A DNA stretch of 64,000 bases from Rhizobium binae (GTDB taxonomy: Bacteria; Pseudomonadota; Alphaproteobacteria; Rhizobiales; Rhizobiaceae): assembly GCF_017357225.1 (NCBI RefSeq), contig NZ_CP071606.1, forward strand, positions 186,001 through 250,000. Direction: 5' to 3'. This document shows, one piece after another, positions 18,843 to 27,722 of this stretch (its first letter is position 1; every line of letters starts with the position of its first letter). The position numbers were made by a program, and so were the translations under genes. The notes beneath the pieces are model-generated. The model made no database searches. It was not told where the DNA came from and saw only the letters and a program-made list of their open reading frames with translations.

Positions 18843-19346
18843 ATGGCAAAGCCCGCTACCTCCCCTCGTCAATCCGCCCGCGTCGTGGCCCTCCGAAAAG
18901 GCGCAACCCTCGAAATGGTCCGGCTCACATGCCCGGACAGCGCCCAGGCGCTGAAAATCGCCGAGAGCTTCGGAACCGCGATCGTCGACAGCGACGGCAT
19001 CCGCGACCTCCATGAGCGGCTCATCTCCGGTACGGCCGATGCTCTGAGCGACGGCCTCGGCGAAAAGGCCATGCAGATCCACCTGCAGCGGATCGTCGGC
19101 GCCTTCGTCGGTTCCGCCCACGGTGCAGGCCAGTTCTACAGCCGGGCCGTTACCGAGGCACGCGATGCCACAGCCAAGGCCGCCAACGACAGCCGCGACG
19201 AGGACCTCGACGGTCCTGTCGGCTACGACAGTGCTGCCCAGCGCAAGCGCGAGTTTGCAGCCGACATGGGAGTGCAGGCACACGCGCTCAGGATGGCTGC
19301 CGAGGGCGCCGTTGCAGCCTACAAGCAAATCGTCGGTGAGACCTAG
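18843..19346 (+). CDS. Conserved hypothetical protein of plasmid type
   Basis: 167 residues, soluble, Ala-rich, starting MAKPATSPRQSARVV after GGAAAGGAAGAAACC. No catalytic motif recognised. It sits at the head of a block with VapBC, ArdC and DUF736, a common arrangement on rhizobial accessory plasmids, so a plasmid-maintenance or anti-restriction link is possible but unproven. The 295 bp before it (18548-18842) hold no gene I can support. Confidence 0.55.
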   Translation: MAKPATSPRQSARVVALRKGATLEMVRLTCPDSAQALKIAESFGTAIVDSDGIRDLHERLISGTADALSDGLGEKAMQIHLQRIVGAFVGSAHGAGQFYSRAVTEARDATAKAANDSRDEDLDGPVGYDSAAQRKREFAADMGVQAHALRMAAEGAVAAYKQIVGET

Positions 19347-19512
19347 AAGCCCTTCGATCGGCCCGTCGAAAACTCAGGTCACTCGCTGGATCGCAAGGCG
19401 GCCGAAGCACAGATGTCCGCCTTCGACTAAGCGCTTTCCGGCGGGGCTTAGGCCCCGCCTTATTCGGTGGCGAGAAGCACGCGTGCCGACGGCCTTGGAA
19501 AAGACCGCACAA

Positions 19513-19544
19513 TAATCTACATTATCTTCGAAAATTATCTACAT
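19513..19544. promoter_or_regulatory. Direct-repeat operator candidate of vapBC
   Basis: TAATCTACAT at 19513-19522 and TTATCTACAT at 19535-19544, start-to-start 22 bp (two helical turns), ending 11 bp before the vapB start. The position fits autoregulation by the VapBC complex. Confidence 0.45.
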
Positions 19545-19555
19545 GGAGACGACCC

Positions 19556-19801
19556 ATGCCGATCAACGTCAACAATCCGGAAGCGGACGCGCTGACGCGC
19601 AAGTTCGCCGAAATGGCCGGCGTCGGGATTACCGACGCCATCGTCATTGCCATGCGGGAGGCGATCGAGCGTCGCAATCGCGCGGAGACGCCATTACAGA
19701 CGGCGGCGCGGCTGCGGGAAAAGCATGGGGTCGCGATGAGCGAGGACATCCGCAAGCCTCTACCTCGTGAAGCATTCGATGAGATGTGGGATGACGCCTG
19801 A
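19556..19801 (+). CDS. vapB: Type II antitoxin, VapB family (Rv0623-like)
   Basis: 81 residues. An N-terminal DNA-binding/dimerisation half (MPINVNNPEADALTRKFAE) is followed by a charged C-terminal tail (LPREAFDEMWDDA) that would wrap the toxin. Belongs to the PSK-type transcription factor family. Stop and toxin start share a base (TGATG at 19799-19803), the usual coupling. Likely represses its own promoter through the repeats at 19513-19544. Confidence 0.82.
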   Translation: MPINVNNPEADALTRKFAEMAGVGITDAIVIAMREAIERRNRAETPLQTAARLREKHGVAMSEDIRKPLPREAFDEMWDDA

Positions 19802-20205
19802 TGTTCGTCGATGCCTGCGCGATCATCGCGCTTCTCTCTGATGAACCGGAAGCGGCGCGCGTCTCAGACGCTGTTGCTTCCGCCAGACATCCGTTCACAT
19901 CTCCGGTCGCAATTCTCGAAACCGTCCTCGGTCTTGCACGGCCCGACAAGTTCAACCTTCCGATTTCCGCGGTCGAAACGATCGTGATGGAATTCCTCGA
20001 AGCGCGGGAAATCGAGGTTCGCGATCTGCCGCCGGCAAACGAGACGACGCGGCTCGCCCTTGTCGCTGCGCACCGCTATCGCAGCGGCCGCCATGATCTG
20101 AACCTCGGCGATTGCCTGCATTATGCCTGCGCCAAATTCCATGGCGTGCCGATCCTCGCCACGGCGGACGAGTTCAGGTCGACCGACCTCGAAACCATTC
20201 CTTGA
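19801..20205 (+). CDS. vapC: PIN-domain ribonuclease toxin VapC
   Basis: 134 residues. PIN-domain acidic residues appear in order: MFVDACAII (Asp4), the Glu in SPVAILETVLGLA, the Asp in LGDCLHYACAK and the last in PILATADEF. The fold makes an Mg2+-dependent RNase that cleaves tRNA or rRNA; target unknown. Toxin partner of the adjacent VapB. Full length and apparently intact. Confidence 0.87.
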   Translation: MFVDACAIIALLSDEPEAARVSDAVASARHPFTSPVAILETVLGLARPDKFNLPISAVETIVMEFLEAREIEVRDLPPANETTRLALVAAHRYRSGRHDLNLGDCLHYACAKFHGVPILATADEFRSTDLETIP

Positions 20206-20408
20206 AACTCGTGAAGCAGTGACGCGGGAGCGGCCGTCGCAACCCCGTCCGGCATGCGTCCTGGCGGAGCGAGGCGTTCGAGAAACGGCTTCGCCGTCCT
20301 CCACTTTCGTTCCGGCCTGCCGGTGCCCTCACCCCTTCTTGCTCCGACCCTTTGGACCGCCGTGACGGGGTCGCGATCGGCGCGATCTCCTGGAAATGGA
20401 GGTTTGGA

Positions 20409-21038
20409 ATGAGCAGGAAGGACGAAGGCCAACGCGCCGACATTTATACGCGGATCACTGACAAGATCATGGAGGACCTGACAAATGGCGTTCGGCCCTG
20501 GATGAAGCCATGGAACGCGGTGAACACGAACGGCCGTATCACCCGACCGCTGCGCCACAACGGCCAGCCCTATTCCGGCATGAATGTGCTGTTGCTTTGG
20601 TCGGAGGGCATGGCGCGTGGCTATTCCTCACCGATGTGGATGACATTCAAGCAGGCGCTCGAATTGGGATCGGCCGTGCGCAAGGGCGAGACCGGCGCGA
20701 CGGTTGTCTTTGCGAGCCGCTTCACCAAATCCGAAACGGACGGTAACGGCGGCGAGATCGAGCGGGAAATCCCGTTCCTCAAGGCGTACACCGTTTTCAA
20801 CGTCGAGCAGATCGACGGCCTTCCCGATCATTATTTTCATCGCCTGGATCCCGTCCTCGACCCGGTCGAGCGCCTTGCGCATGTGGACCGCTTCTTCCGG
20901 AACACCGGCGCGCTTATCCGCCATGGCGGAAACCAGGCGTTCTTCGCGCCTGCCGCCGACCTCATCCAGATGCCGCCGTTTGAGAGCTTCAGGGACGCGG
21001 CGAGCTACTATGCGACGCTGAGCCATGAGGCAACGCAT
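20409..21038 (+). pseudogene. ardC: ArdC antirestriction protein, 5' part (gene split by mobile element)
   Basis: Residues 1-210 of an ArdC-like protein: the ssDNA-binding N-terminal domain DUF1738 (RADIYTRITDKIMEDL... PYSGMNVLLLWSE), then the start of the M78-like metallopeptidase part, ending at the zinc motif SHEATH. ATG at 20409 with GGAGG upstream. After CAT (His210, 21036-21038) the reading frame runs into the element's left end and stops at 21194 with unrelated residues. The 3' part lies at 28469-28765. Joined, they give a continuous 308-residue protein, HEATH followed by W T. ArdC family proteins protect incoming plasmid DNA from restriction. Confidence 0.9.
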
Positions 21039-21062
21039 TATGCCGTAAGCCGGATTATGCCG
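21032..21062. repeat. Left 31-bp inverted repeat of the recombinase-trio element
   Basis: Starts with AACGCAT (which belongs to ardC) and contains two direct copies of ATTATGCCG (21037-21045, 21054-21062). It matches 28411-28441 inverted with a single C/T difference. A third, inverted copy CGGCATAAT lies at 21113-21121, 50 bp further in. Confidence 0.88.
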
Positions 21063-21120
21063 CATGGCCGATATAAAGGGCGAAGGCTCCTCCAAGTGTC
21101 CATGCGGCGGTTCGGCATAA

Positions 21121-22114
21121 TCAGAGCGATTCTAGGAACGCGAGCAGTTCATCGTCGGGACGATACCGCCTCGAATGGGCTTCCGGCTTGGTGACTTGAG
21201 AGAGCGCCTTCTCCTTCAACCGCATGTCGGCGTGGATATAGATCTGGGTCGTTTCCACGGATTCGTGCCCGAGCCAAAGCGCGATCACGGATTGGTCGAC
21301 GCCATGATGGAGCAGTTCCATCGCGGTGCTATGCCGCAAGGTGTGCGGTGTAACCCGTTTGCTTGCGAGGCTCGGACATGCTCGGGATGCTGTGAGGCAA
21401 TGCTTGCGCACCAGGTGTTCCAACGCATCACGGCTGAGCCGCTCACCCCGGATCGAAGGGAATACGGGATTGTCGCTGTCACGGCGTTCCCCAATCCAAT
21501 CCTGGATCAACTTTGCCGTATCTCGACGAAGAGGTGTACTGCGTTCTTTTTCGCCCCTTGCCGACGCAACGGATGTGAGCGCCTGTCCCAAGGAACACGT
21601 CCGTGCACCGCAGACTGATCAGCTCGGATGCTCGCAATCCGGTCTGAAGTGCAAGCAACAGCAGGGCGTGATCACGCCGCCCCACCCACGTCGTTCGATC
21701 CGGCGCCGCCAGCAACGCCGCTATTTCTTCTGCGTCGAGGAACGTCACGCTTCGCTTCACGTATCGCTTGCTTGGCATCGAGAGAATGCGCTGGCAATGG
21801 AGCAGCTTGGTCGGATCGGTCATCGCAACGTATCGGAAGAATGAGCGGATGGCGGCAAGGCGCGCGTTGCGGGTCCGTGCCGTGTTACCGCGCGCCGTCT
21901 CGACGTGGGTCAGGAAGTCGGCGACAAGATCGACGTCGAGATCTTCGATCGTCAGCTTCGTGGGCGGCTTTCCACACCGTGAACCAGCGTAACGGATCAA
22001 CAACCGGAATGTATCCCGGTAGCCGGCGATGGTGTGGTGGCTTGCCTCCATCTGTGTGCAGAGCCGGTCAGTGAAGAAGCGTTGAATGAGTGCAGGGAAG
22101 CTAGTCGCCTTCAT
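21121..22114 (-). pseudogene. Tyrosine recombinase, third gene of the trio, +1 frameshift
   Basis: N-terminal SAM-like core-binding domain (HHTIAGYRDTFRLLIRYAG) and first catalytic Arg in LQTGLRASELISLR, in the frame that starts at 22114 (MKATSFPALIQ). The reading then shifts at a run of five T's (plus strand 21547-21551, five A's in the gene). GKGRK should continue ERSTPLRRDTAKLIQDW, which is in the next frame with HTLRHSTAMELL and WLGHESVETTQIYIH down to the stop at 21121. One extra A explains it. The gene overlaps the end of the second recombinase by 14 bp. Confidence 0.82.
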
Positions 22115-23048
22115 TGCTCCCCTCCGCCGCACTCGTAATCCGGGTGGAGGCCAATTCCAGCAATTCCGGGACCGCTTCCAGATACCAATAGGTATTGGCC
22201 GGGCTCTCGTGACCGAGCCAGGTCGTCAGTTTGATCATCTCACGCCCGACATCTTGGCCTGAACGATACCAGTTCAGCATCGTCCGAACCGCGAAGCTGT
22301 GGCGAAGGTCGTGGATGCGCGGCCCGCGTCCATGGCGCTGGTAATCCTGCCTCGGCCTCAAACCGATCTGCTGGCAGACCAGCGCGAAGTTATAGCGCGC
22401 GCCGCAATCGCCGAGACGGTGGCCCCTGCACGTGATAAACATGGCCTCTGACCTGCGCCCCAATAGCCGGTCCCGCTCACGCCCATAGCGTTCGAGCTGC
22501 TGAACGACCGTTAGATCCAAGGGCAACATTCGTTCCTTGCCGAGTTTCCCGAAGCGTACACGAAGGACACCGGTCTCAATATCAAGATCAGACTGGTCGA
22601 GACGCAGGGCTTCGTTAATCCGAAGCCCTGTCACGGCGATCAGGCCGAAGAGCGTCGAACAGGTTAACCCGCGCATGCCGTAAACCGATGGCAACGTCCG
22701 GGCTTGCTCGACAATCGCAAGGATTTCGGCGTCGCTGTAGATGTGTGGATGAACCCGTTGGACATGAGCGGGCACCAACCCTTGGGGCGGAACCTCGTGC
22801 CGCGGATCCATACCGTGTAGCCAAAGGGCAAATTGACGTGCCACCCGGAAGCGAGCGCCCCGTGTTCCGGCACTGGCGGCGGGGAGGCTCTCCAGCCAGC
22901 GCATGATCAATCTGGTATCGACATACTCCGCGCCATCCTTGTCGGCAAAGGCGGTGAAGCGACGCAATATGCGTTCGTCCGTACTCAGGTCGGCGCCCAG
23001 CCGTCTTCTGATGCTAAGGTAGCGGTGCTGTTCGGCAAGGAATCTCAT
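22101..23048 (-). CDS. Tyrosine recombinase, second gene of the trio, intact
   Basis: 315 residues from ATG at 23048, which overlaps the first recombinase stop (ATGA). Catalytic residues are in order: Arg143 (TGLRINEALRL), His246-x-x-Arg249 (RIHDLRHSFAVR), His280 (WLGHESPANT) and the nucleophile Tyr289 (TYWYLE). Members of such trios act together. This is the only undamaged one here, so mobility of the element today is doubtful unless helped by a relative elsewhere. Confidence 0.88.
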   Translation of the reverse strand: MRFLAEQHRYLSIRRRLGADLSTDERILRRFTAFADKDGAEYVDTRLIMRWLESLPAASAGTRGARFRVARQFALWLHGMDPRHEVPPQGLVPAHVQRVHPHIYSDAEILAIVEQARTLPSVYGMRGLTCSTLFGLIAVTGLRINEALRLDQSDLDIETGVLRVRFGKLGKERMLPLDLTVVQQLERYGRERDRLLGRRSEAMFITCRGHRLGDCGARYNFALVCQQIGLRPRQDYQRHGRGPRIHDLRHSFAVRTMLNWYRSGQDVGREMIKLTTWLGHESPANTYWYLEAVPELLELASTRITSAAEGSNEGD

Positions 23049-23981
23049 TGTGCTGCCTCCGCGATCGGCCAAGGCTGGGCGATGGAGCGCAATCCATCCG
23101 TGTCGAGCTTCGCATAGATCATCGTCGTTGCGCGCGATCGATGTCGCAACAGATCGCCGATCTCCTTCAGCGAAGCACCGGACCGCACCAGGTTCGTCGC
23201 AAGGCTGTGACGAAGGACATGCGATCCGACATAGGGTGCCGGCGGCTTCACCCCGGTTGCCGCGAACGCTTCCCGCAAGATCGAGTTGATGATCTGGCTA
23301 TCCTTGAACGGACGGTTCGGCGCCCGGTGGTAGATATCGCGGAAGTCTCGCGCCCCAGGGCTTGTGTACCCTGGGTACACAGAGTGAGAGGTTCGTGGTG
23401 GTGAGCCCCTGGGCGAACAGGTACTGGAAGAAGCCGCGCAGATGCGAGGATAATGTCTTATCCCGGTAGGGCGTCTTGCGAACAACAACATGCTCCATGA
23501 ACGCAACGACGTCGCGCGCGCTTAGCGCAGCAATATCGAGCATGCCGTCTCCGAAGCGATGAGCCAGAAAGCGGGCCGCGAACCCCTGCACGTGCTTGAC
23601 GGACCGTGGGCTGAGACCACGTTGCCGCAGGAGGTAAAACTCGAGTTCGCCGAGAAGCTCTTTGCGCTCGGCTTGAGCAGCAGTGAGCCGCGGGCGTGTC
23701 GCCACGCCGATCTCGAACAGGTGCTGGACGAACAGCCTCGCAAGGTTGGGAACCTTGATTTGGCCCTTGGGTGTCGTCGGTAGCCGCCGACCCAATTCGA
23801 GCGCAAGCTCTGTCGTCAAACCTGACGGCGCAACTCCCTCGTCTTCAAGCAGTTGGCCAAAGCGCCGCAGGAGATAACGATAATTCTCCACGGTGGCAGG
23901 CTTGTAGTTCTTGGCGGAGAGACTTTCCTCGAAAGAGGCGAGGTACGGCTCAAGGCAGGTAAACCGGTTGGATATGTCCAT
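23045..23981 (-). pseudogene. Tyrosine recombinase, first gene of the trio, internal deletion
   Basis: N-terminal core-binding domain from MDISNRFTCLEPYL (start 23981) to HKPWGARLPRYLPP. The reading then jumps frame to RAPNRPFKDSQIINSILREA and the C-terminal catalytic part GSHVLRHSLATNLVRSG, LLRHRSRATTMIYAKLD, stop at 23045. About 90 residues that normally lie between, including the first catalytic Arg, are missing near 23320-23340, and the frame changes at the junction. Non-functional as it stands. Confidence 0.82.
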
Positions 23982-24155
23982 TATTGTGCTCCGGGTTGGT
24001 GGAGCAACAATTTTCTTCAAAAACCTCTACATCAATTCGATACCGGCCTTTGCTGACCTGCTGGCAGACATGACGGGGTCGACGTTGATTACGTCAAGCC
24101 AGGAGTGCCGCAAGATGATGGTTTGACACATGTCGGCAGGGAAGAGATATCGGTG

Positions 24156-24206
24156 TTGACAGAGTAGGACAATTGACCTAATCACAGGACTAGGACAAAT
24201 GACCTA
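24156..24206 (+). promoter_or_regulatory. Sigma70-type promoter with twin TetR-type operators before the OYE gene
   Basis: TTGACA at 24156-24161 and TAATCA at 24179-24184, 17 bp apart, are near-consensus -35 and -10 boxes. A near-palindrome TAGGACAATTGACCTA fills the spacer and part of the -10 (24165-24180). A second copy TAGGACAAATGACCTA lies at 24191-24206, 26 bp on. Bound repressor would block RNA polymerase. The TetR gene at 26757 is the obvious candidate. Confidence 0.68.
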
Positions 24207-24224
24207 ATCCGTGGGGAAAGTTTC

Positions 24225-25415
24225 ATGATCGCCGATCTCTTCAATACCTTTCAGCTAAGTGATTTGCCGCTGTCCAATCGCATGGTGATGGCGCCGATGA
24301 CGCGCAACCGTGCCGATGGTGATGGCAATGTGACGCCCATTATGGTTTCGCACTACCAACAGCGAGCTTCTGCGGGTTTAATCATCGCCGAGTCCACTAC
24401 TGTTTCTCCTGAGGCTGTTGGCTACCCCTTCACTCCCGGCCTTTTCACCGACACACACGTGAGCAGTTGGCTGCGACTGACCAACGCCGTGCATTCCTCA
24501 GGAGGTCGTATTTTCGTGCAACTGCAACACTGCGGCCGGGTTTCCCATCCCAGCCTCCAGCCGGAAGAAGCTTCCCCGGTCGCGCCATCGCCGGTTCGTC
24601 CAGCCGGCAAGGCAGTCACATACGCCGGGATGCAGGATTTTGTGAGGCCGCGCGAACTGATGCTCGCGGAGATTCCAGATCTCGTCGCTCAGTTTCGACA
24701 TGCCGCGGCGTTGGCAAAGCGCGCGGGATTCGATGGGGTCGAGATTCACGGAGCGAACGGATACCTAATCGACCAGTTCCTGCGCGACGGCAGCAACCGG
24801 CGAGGTGACGCGTACGGCGGCATTGTCGGCAACCGTATGCGATTGCTGCACGAGATCCTCGACGCCGTCGGTGAAGTTTGGCCCGTAGGGAGAATTGGTG
24901 TGCGCCTGACACCAGAGAACAGCTTCAACGACATGGTCGATTCCGACCCGCAAGCTCATTTCGAATACATCATCCGGGAGCTTGGGGCTCGAGGGCTTGC
25001 ATACGTCCACGTGCTACAAGGAGACATGTCAACAAAATCGTCTGTGGTTGACTATCGCGCTCTTCGGGCATGTTTCGCTGGCACATATATCGCGAACAAC
25101 GGCTATGACCTAGCCCGCGCAAAGCAGGCAATCGCAAATGGCGAAGCCGATCTCGTGGCATTCGGCCTCCCCTTTCTCGCCAACCCTGATCTCGTACGGC
25201 GTTACCGGCAGGGATTGCCGTTGAACACGGCTGATCCAGCGACTTTCTATGGTGGGGGCGACGCCGGATATACTGATTATCCGTTCTTCACGGGCGAAGA
25301 GGAGCTATGCTGGAATTTGGGTGACGAGGTTGATCAAGCGGCGCTCTGTGGCTTCGATTCGATGACCTCGATTCCGTCCTGGAATTTGGCACCTGCGATG
25401 AGTTTCGGCAACTGA
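24225..25415 (+). CDS. Old yellow enzyme-family FMN oxidoreductase, C-terminus altered by IS256
   Basis: FMN-dependent NAD(P)H reductase of activated alkenes and electrophiles such as N-ethylmaleimide (NemA/OYE family). LPLSNRMVMAPMTRNRADGDG opens the barrel (first 20 only are diagnostic), followed by FVQLQHCGRVSHPS, EIHGANGYLIDQFL and RRGDAYGG. GGGDAGYTDYPFF marks the normal end. Pre-insertion, the gene ended GEEASAA-stop, with the stop at 26723-26725. The insertion at 25301/25302 replaces the last four residues by 37 encoded in the IS. The fold should survive, so the enzyme is probably still active. Cargo of the recombinase element. Confidence 0.87.
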   Translation: MIADLFNTFQLSDLPLSNRMVMAPMTRNRADGDGNVTPIMVSHYQQRASAGLIIAESTTVSPEAVGYPFTPGLFTDTHVSSWLRLTNAVHSSGGRIFVQLQHCGRVSHPSLQPEEASPVAPSPVRPAGKAVTYAGMQDFVRPRELMLAEIPDLVAQFRHAAALAKRAGFDGVEIHGANGYLIDQFLRDGSNRRGDAYGGIVGNRMRLLHEILDAVGEVWPVGRIGVRLTPENSFNDMVDSDPQAHFEYIIRELGARGLAYVHVLQGDMSTKSSVVDYRALRACFAGTYIANNGYDLARAKQAIANGEADLVAFGLPFLANPDLVRRYRQGLPLNTADPATFYGGGDAGYTDYPFFTGEEELCWNLGDEVDQAALCGFDSMTSIPSWNLAPAMSFGN

Positions 25416-26701
25416 TTTTGTCCTTTCAATCGTCGCCACGTCCTGGCGGCGGCGATGACCAGCTTGAAGACCATCAGCGTGGCGGTCTTCGAGGATAGCG
25501 CACCCCTGGTGCGCACCGTGCGGTGGCGAACGGTGGCAAAGACGCTTTCGATGGGATTGGATGTTCGCAGATGATCCCAGTGTTCGGCGGGGAAATCGTA
25601 GAACGCCAGCAACGCATTTTGATCTTTCGTCAGGCAGTCGACTGCCTTGGCATACTTCGCGTCATATTTTTCGACGAAGACGGCAATTGCCGTCTCGGCC
25701 GAGGCCCGGCTGGGAGCGAGATAGATTTCGCGCAGGACTGCCTTCATGCCGGCCTGCACCGATTTCGGCACCTTGTTGAGAATGTTGGCTGTCTTGTGCA
25801 CCCAGCATCGCTGGTGTTTGGTGTCGGGAAGGAGCTCATCGAGCGCCTTCCAGAAGCCGAGCGCGCCGTCGCCCACGGCAAGATCGGGCGCGATCTTAAG
25901 GCCACGCCGCTTGATGTCGACCAGCAGCTCGCGCCAGCTTTGCGCACTCTCGCGAATACCGGTCTGGAAGCCGACAAGTTCCTTCTTGCCCTCGGGCGTG
26001 GCGCCGATCAGGACCAGCATGCATTCGGCTTGATCTTCCATGCGCGCCTGCAGGTAGACCCCGTCCGCCCACACATAGACATAATGGCGCGCCGAAAGAT
26101 CGCGCTTTTGCCAACGATCATATTCGATGCCCCACTCCGCCGTCAGTCGCGAAATCACTGAGGGTGAAAGGTTCGGCGCGTCCTTGCCCAGTAGCGCCGA
26201 CAGGGCTTCCTGGAAATCCCCCGTCGAAACGCCGCGCAGGTAGAGAACGGGCAGAAGCGCATCCACACTGCGCGTCCGACGCGCCCATTTCGGCAGGATC
26301 GACGAGGAAAATCGGATCCGGTCAACCTCGCATTCCGCGCCGCGGTCCCGGATCTTCACCCGGCTGACCGGCACCGGCCCGATCCCCGTCTGGATGCTCC
26401 GTTCCGGGGCGTGACCATGCCGGACAATCCGATCACGACCATCGGCAAGCTTGAGATCCTTCATCGCGCCAAGAAATGCTTCGGCTTCCATCTCGATCGC
26501 CTGCGCTAGCAATTTGCGCGCCCCGCTGCGCAGCACATTCGTCAGGGGATCTTCAATTTCGTCGGGCTGACGAAGCCGAAAAATGTTGATAGTCTCGTTC
26601 ATGGCGTATCGCTCTCCTTGAGAGGGTCTGGCTGGCTTCAATCACCCGCCTCGATACGCCGCCATTCTCAAACCGTCATCACCCATTTTCCACCATAGCT
26701 C
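25302..26701 (-). mobile_element. IS256-family insertion sequence with 9-bp target duplication
   Basis: 1400 bp. The ends share imperfect inverted repeats starting GAGCTATG-TGGAA (25302 rightward, 26701 leftward). The target GGCGAAGAG is duplicated at 25293-25301 and 26702-26710, within the 8-9 bp expected for this family. Transposase is on the minus strand. Removing the element and one duplicate restores the OYE reading frame and stop. Confidence 0.92.
25334..26602 (-). CDS. IS256-family (mutator-type) transposase
   Basis: 422 residues from MNETINIFRLRQPDE (26602). DDE catalytic region: VWADGVYLQARMEDQ (first Asp), LAVGDGALGFWKAL (second Asp) and the late Glu in TSNPIESVFATVRHRT. A longer TTG start at 26641 is possible but the ATG has GGAGAGCGATACGCC-like spacing. 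No lesion seen. Confidence 0.92.
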   Translation of the reverse strand: MNETINIFRLRQPDEIEDPLTNVLRSGARKLLAQAIEMEAEAFLGAMKDLKLADGRDRIVRHGHAPERSIQTGIGPVPVSRVKIRDRGAECEVDRIRFSSSILPKWARRTRSVDALLPVLYLRGVSTGDFQEALSALLGKDAPNLSPSVISRLTAEWGIEYDRWQKRDLSARHYVYVWADGVYLQARMEDQAECMLVLIGATPEGKKELVGFQTGIRESAQSWRELLVDIKRRGLKIAPDLAVGDGALGFWKALDELLPDTKHQRCWVHKTANILNKVPKSVQAGMKAVLREIYLAPSRASAETAIAVFVEKYDAKYAKAVDCLTKDQNALLAFYDFPAEHWDHLRTSNPIESVFATVRHRTVRTRGALSSKTATLMVFKLVIAAARTWRRLKGQNQLPKLIAGAKFQDGIEVIESKPQSAA

Positions 26702-26756
26702 GGCGAAGAGGCCTCTGCTGCCTAAGGCGTCCGAAGACCAACAGGGAACTACTACG

Positions 26757-27380
26757 ATGGCCAATCGGGCTACACGTGAGGAGATCGTCGGCGTAGCGGA
26801 CGATCTGTTCTATCGCAGAGGATTTGATCACACGTCTTTTGCAGACATTGCCGAGCTGGTGAAGATTTCTCGCGGCAACTTCTATCACCATTTCAAAACG
26901 AAGGACGACATTCTCGAAGCGGTGATTCAAAAACGCCTCGCTGATCGCAATGCTATGCTGGAGCGATGGGAGATAGAGGGCCAGACACCTGTAGAGCGGA
27001 TCAGCAGCTTCATCGATATCCTGATTGTGAATGGGGATAAGATCAAACTGTATGGATGCCCGATCGGGACCTTAACGAGTGAGCTTGCGAAGCTGAACCA
27101 TCCAGCGCAGCCAGACGCAGGCAGATTGTTCATGCTGTTTAGGACGTGGCTTCGCCGTCAGTTCGTAACACTCGGTCGAGAAGCAGATGCGGATGTGCTT
27201 GCCATGCATCTTCTCTCCCGGAGCCAGGGCGCGGCGACCCTTTTTAATGCATTCCAGGATCAAGACTTCGTTCAGCGCGAGGTCGATCAGATGAAGGATT
27301 GGTTGAAGGTTATCGCTGCCGAGGCGTCAACACCGACCGGGGATAAGCTGCCTCGAACAAACCCGCTCGACGCGTCATAG
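26757..27380 (+). CDS. TetR/AcrR-family repressor
   Basis: 207 residues. N-terminal helix-turn-helix at about residues 9-55 (GFDHTSFADIAELVKISRGN, then FYHHFKTKDDIL). The ligand domain has one single Cys in the whole protein, Cys101 in YGCPIGTLTSEL. Before the IS256 insertion it lay 31 bp after the OYE stop, so it was cotranscribed with the reductase. It probably represses the promoter at 24156-24206 and responds to an electrophile or reductase substrate, by analogy with NemR. Confidence 0.87.
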   Translation: MANRATREEIVGVADDLFYRRGFDHTSFADIAELVKISRGNFYHHFKTKDDILEAVIQKRLADRNAMLERWEIEGQTPVERISSFIDILIVNGDKIKLYGCPIGTLTSELAKLNHPAQPDAGRLFMLFRTWLRRQFVTLGREADADVLAMHLLSRSQGAATLFNAFQDQDFVQREVDQMKDWLKVIAAEASTPTGDKLPRTNPLDAS

Positions 27381-27431
27381 CGCGGCGAGCGCCTTTCTCA
27401 TTCCGTCACAGCTCAAGAAACGGGACAGTTC

Positions 27432-27719
27432 ATGTTTATCGTATTTCTCAGGTTTTCCGACAACAAGCCGCAGGCCTCTCAATTTCTTGAGGGACACAAT
27501 ACCTGGATCAAAAGAGGTTTCGACAGCGGAACTTTTCTTCTCGCAGGCACCCTCCAGCCGAACGCGGGCGGGACACTCCTCGCCCACAATATTGATCGGA
27601 AAAGCCTTGAGGCGTTGGTTCAGGAGGATCCGTTCGTAGCAGAGCGTGTGGTGAGCGCCGAGATCCACGAAGTCTCGCCAGGCCGCGTTGATGAACGGCT
27701 TATGTTCCTGAAAGGGTAA
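27432..27719 (+). CDS. YciI family protein
   Basis: 95 residues, YCII-related ferredoxin-like fold (MFIVFLRFSDNKPQASQFLEGH; a conserved His at residue 23; DPFVAERVV near the end). Members are small dimeric proteins; a few act in chloro-aromatic degradation, most are unassigned. It lies between the regulator and the glycosylase gene, 3 bp before the latter, in one operon. Confidence 0.8.
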   Translation: MFIVFLRFSDNKPQASQFLEGHNTWIKRGFDSGTFLLAGTLQPNAGGTLLAHNIDRKSLEALVQEDPFVAERVVSAEIHEVSPGRVDERLMFLKG

Positions 27720-27722
27720 TCG

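Noticed and set aside
21547..21551. Programmed frameshifting in the third recombinase
   Set aside because: The required shift is +1 at a five-A run without a recognised slippery heptamer or stimulatory stop codon; a simple one-base insertion is more likely.
25302..26701. IS256-family copy as a boundary of the larger element
   Set aside because: It has its own 9-bp target duplication inside the reductase gene, so it is a later insertion into the cargo.
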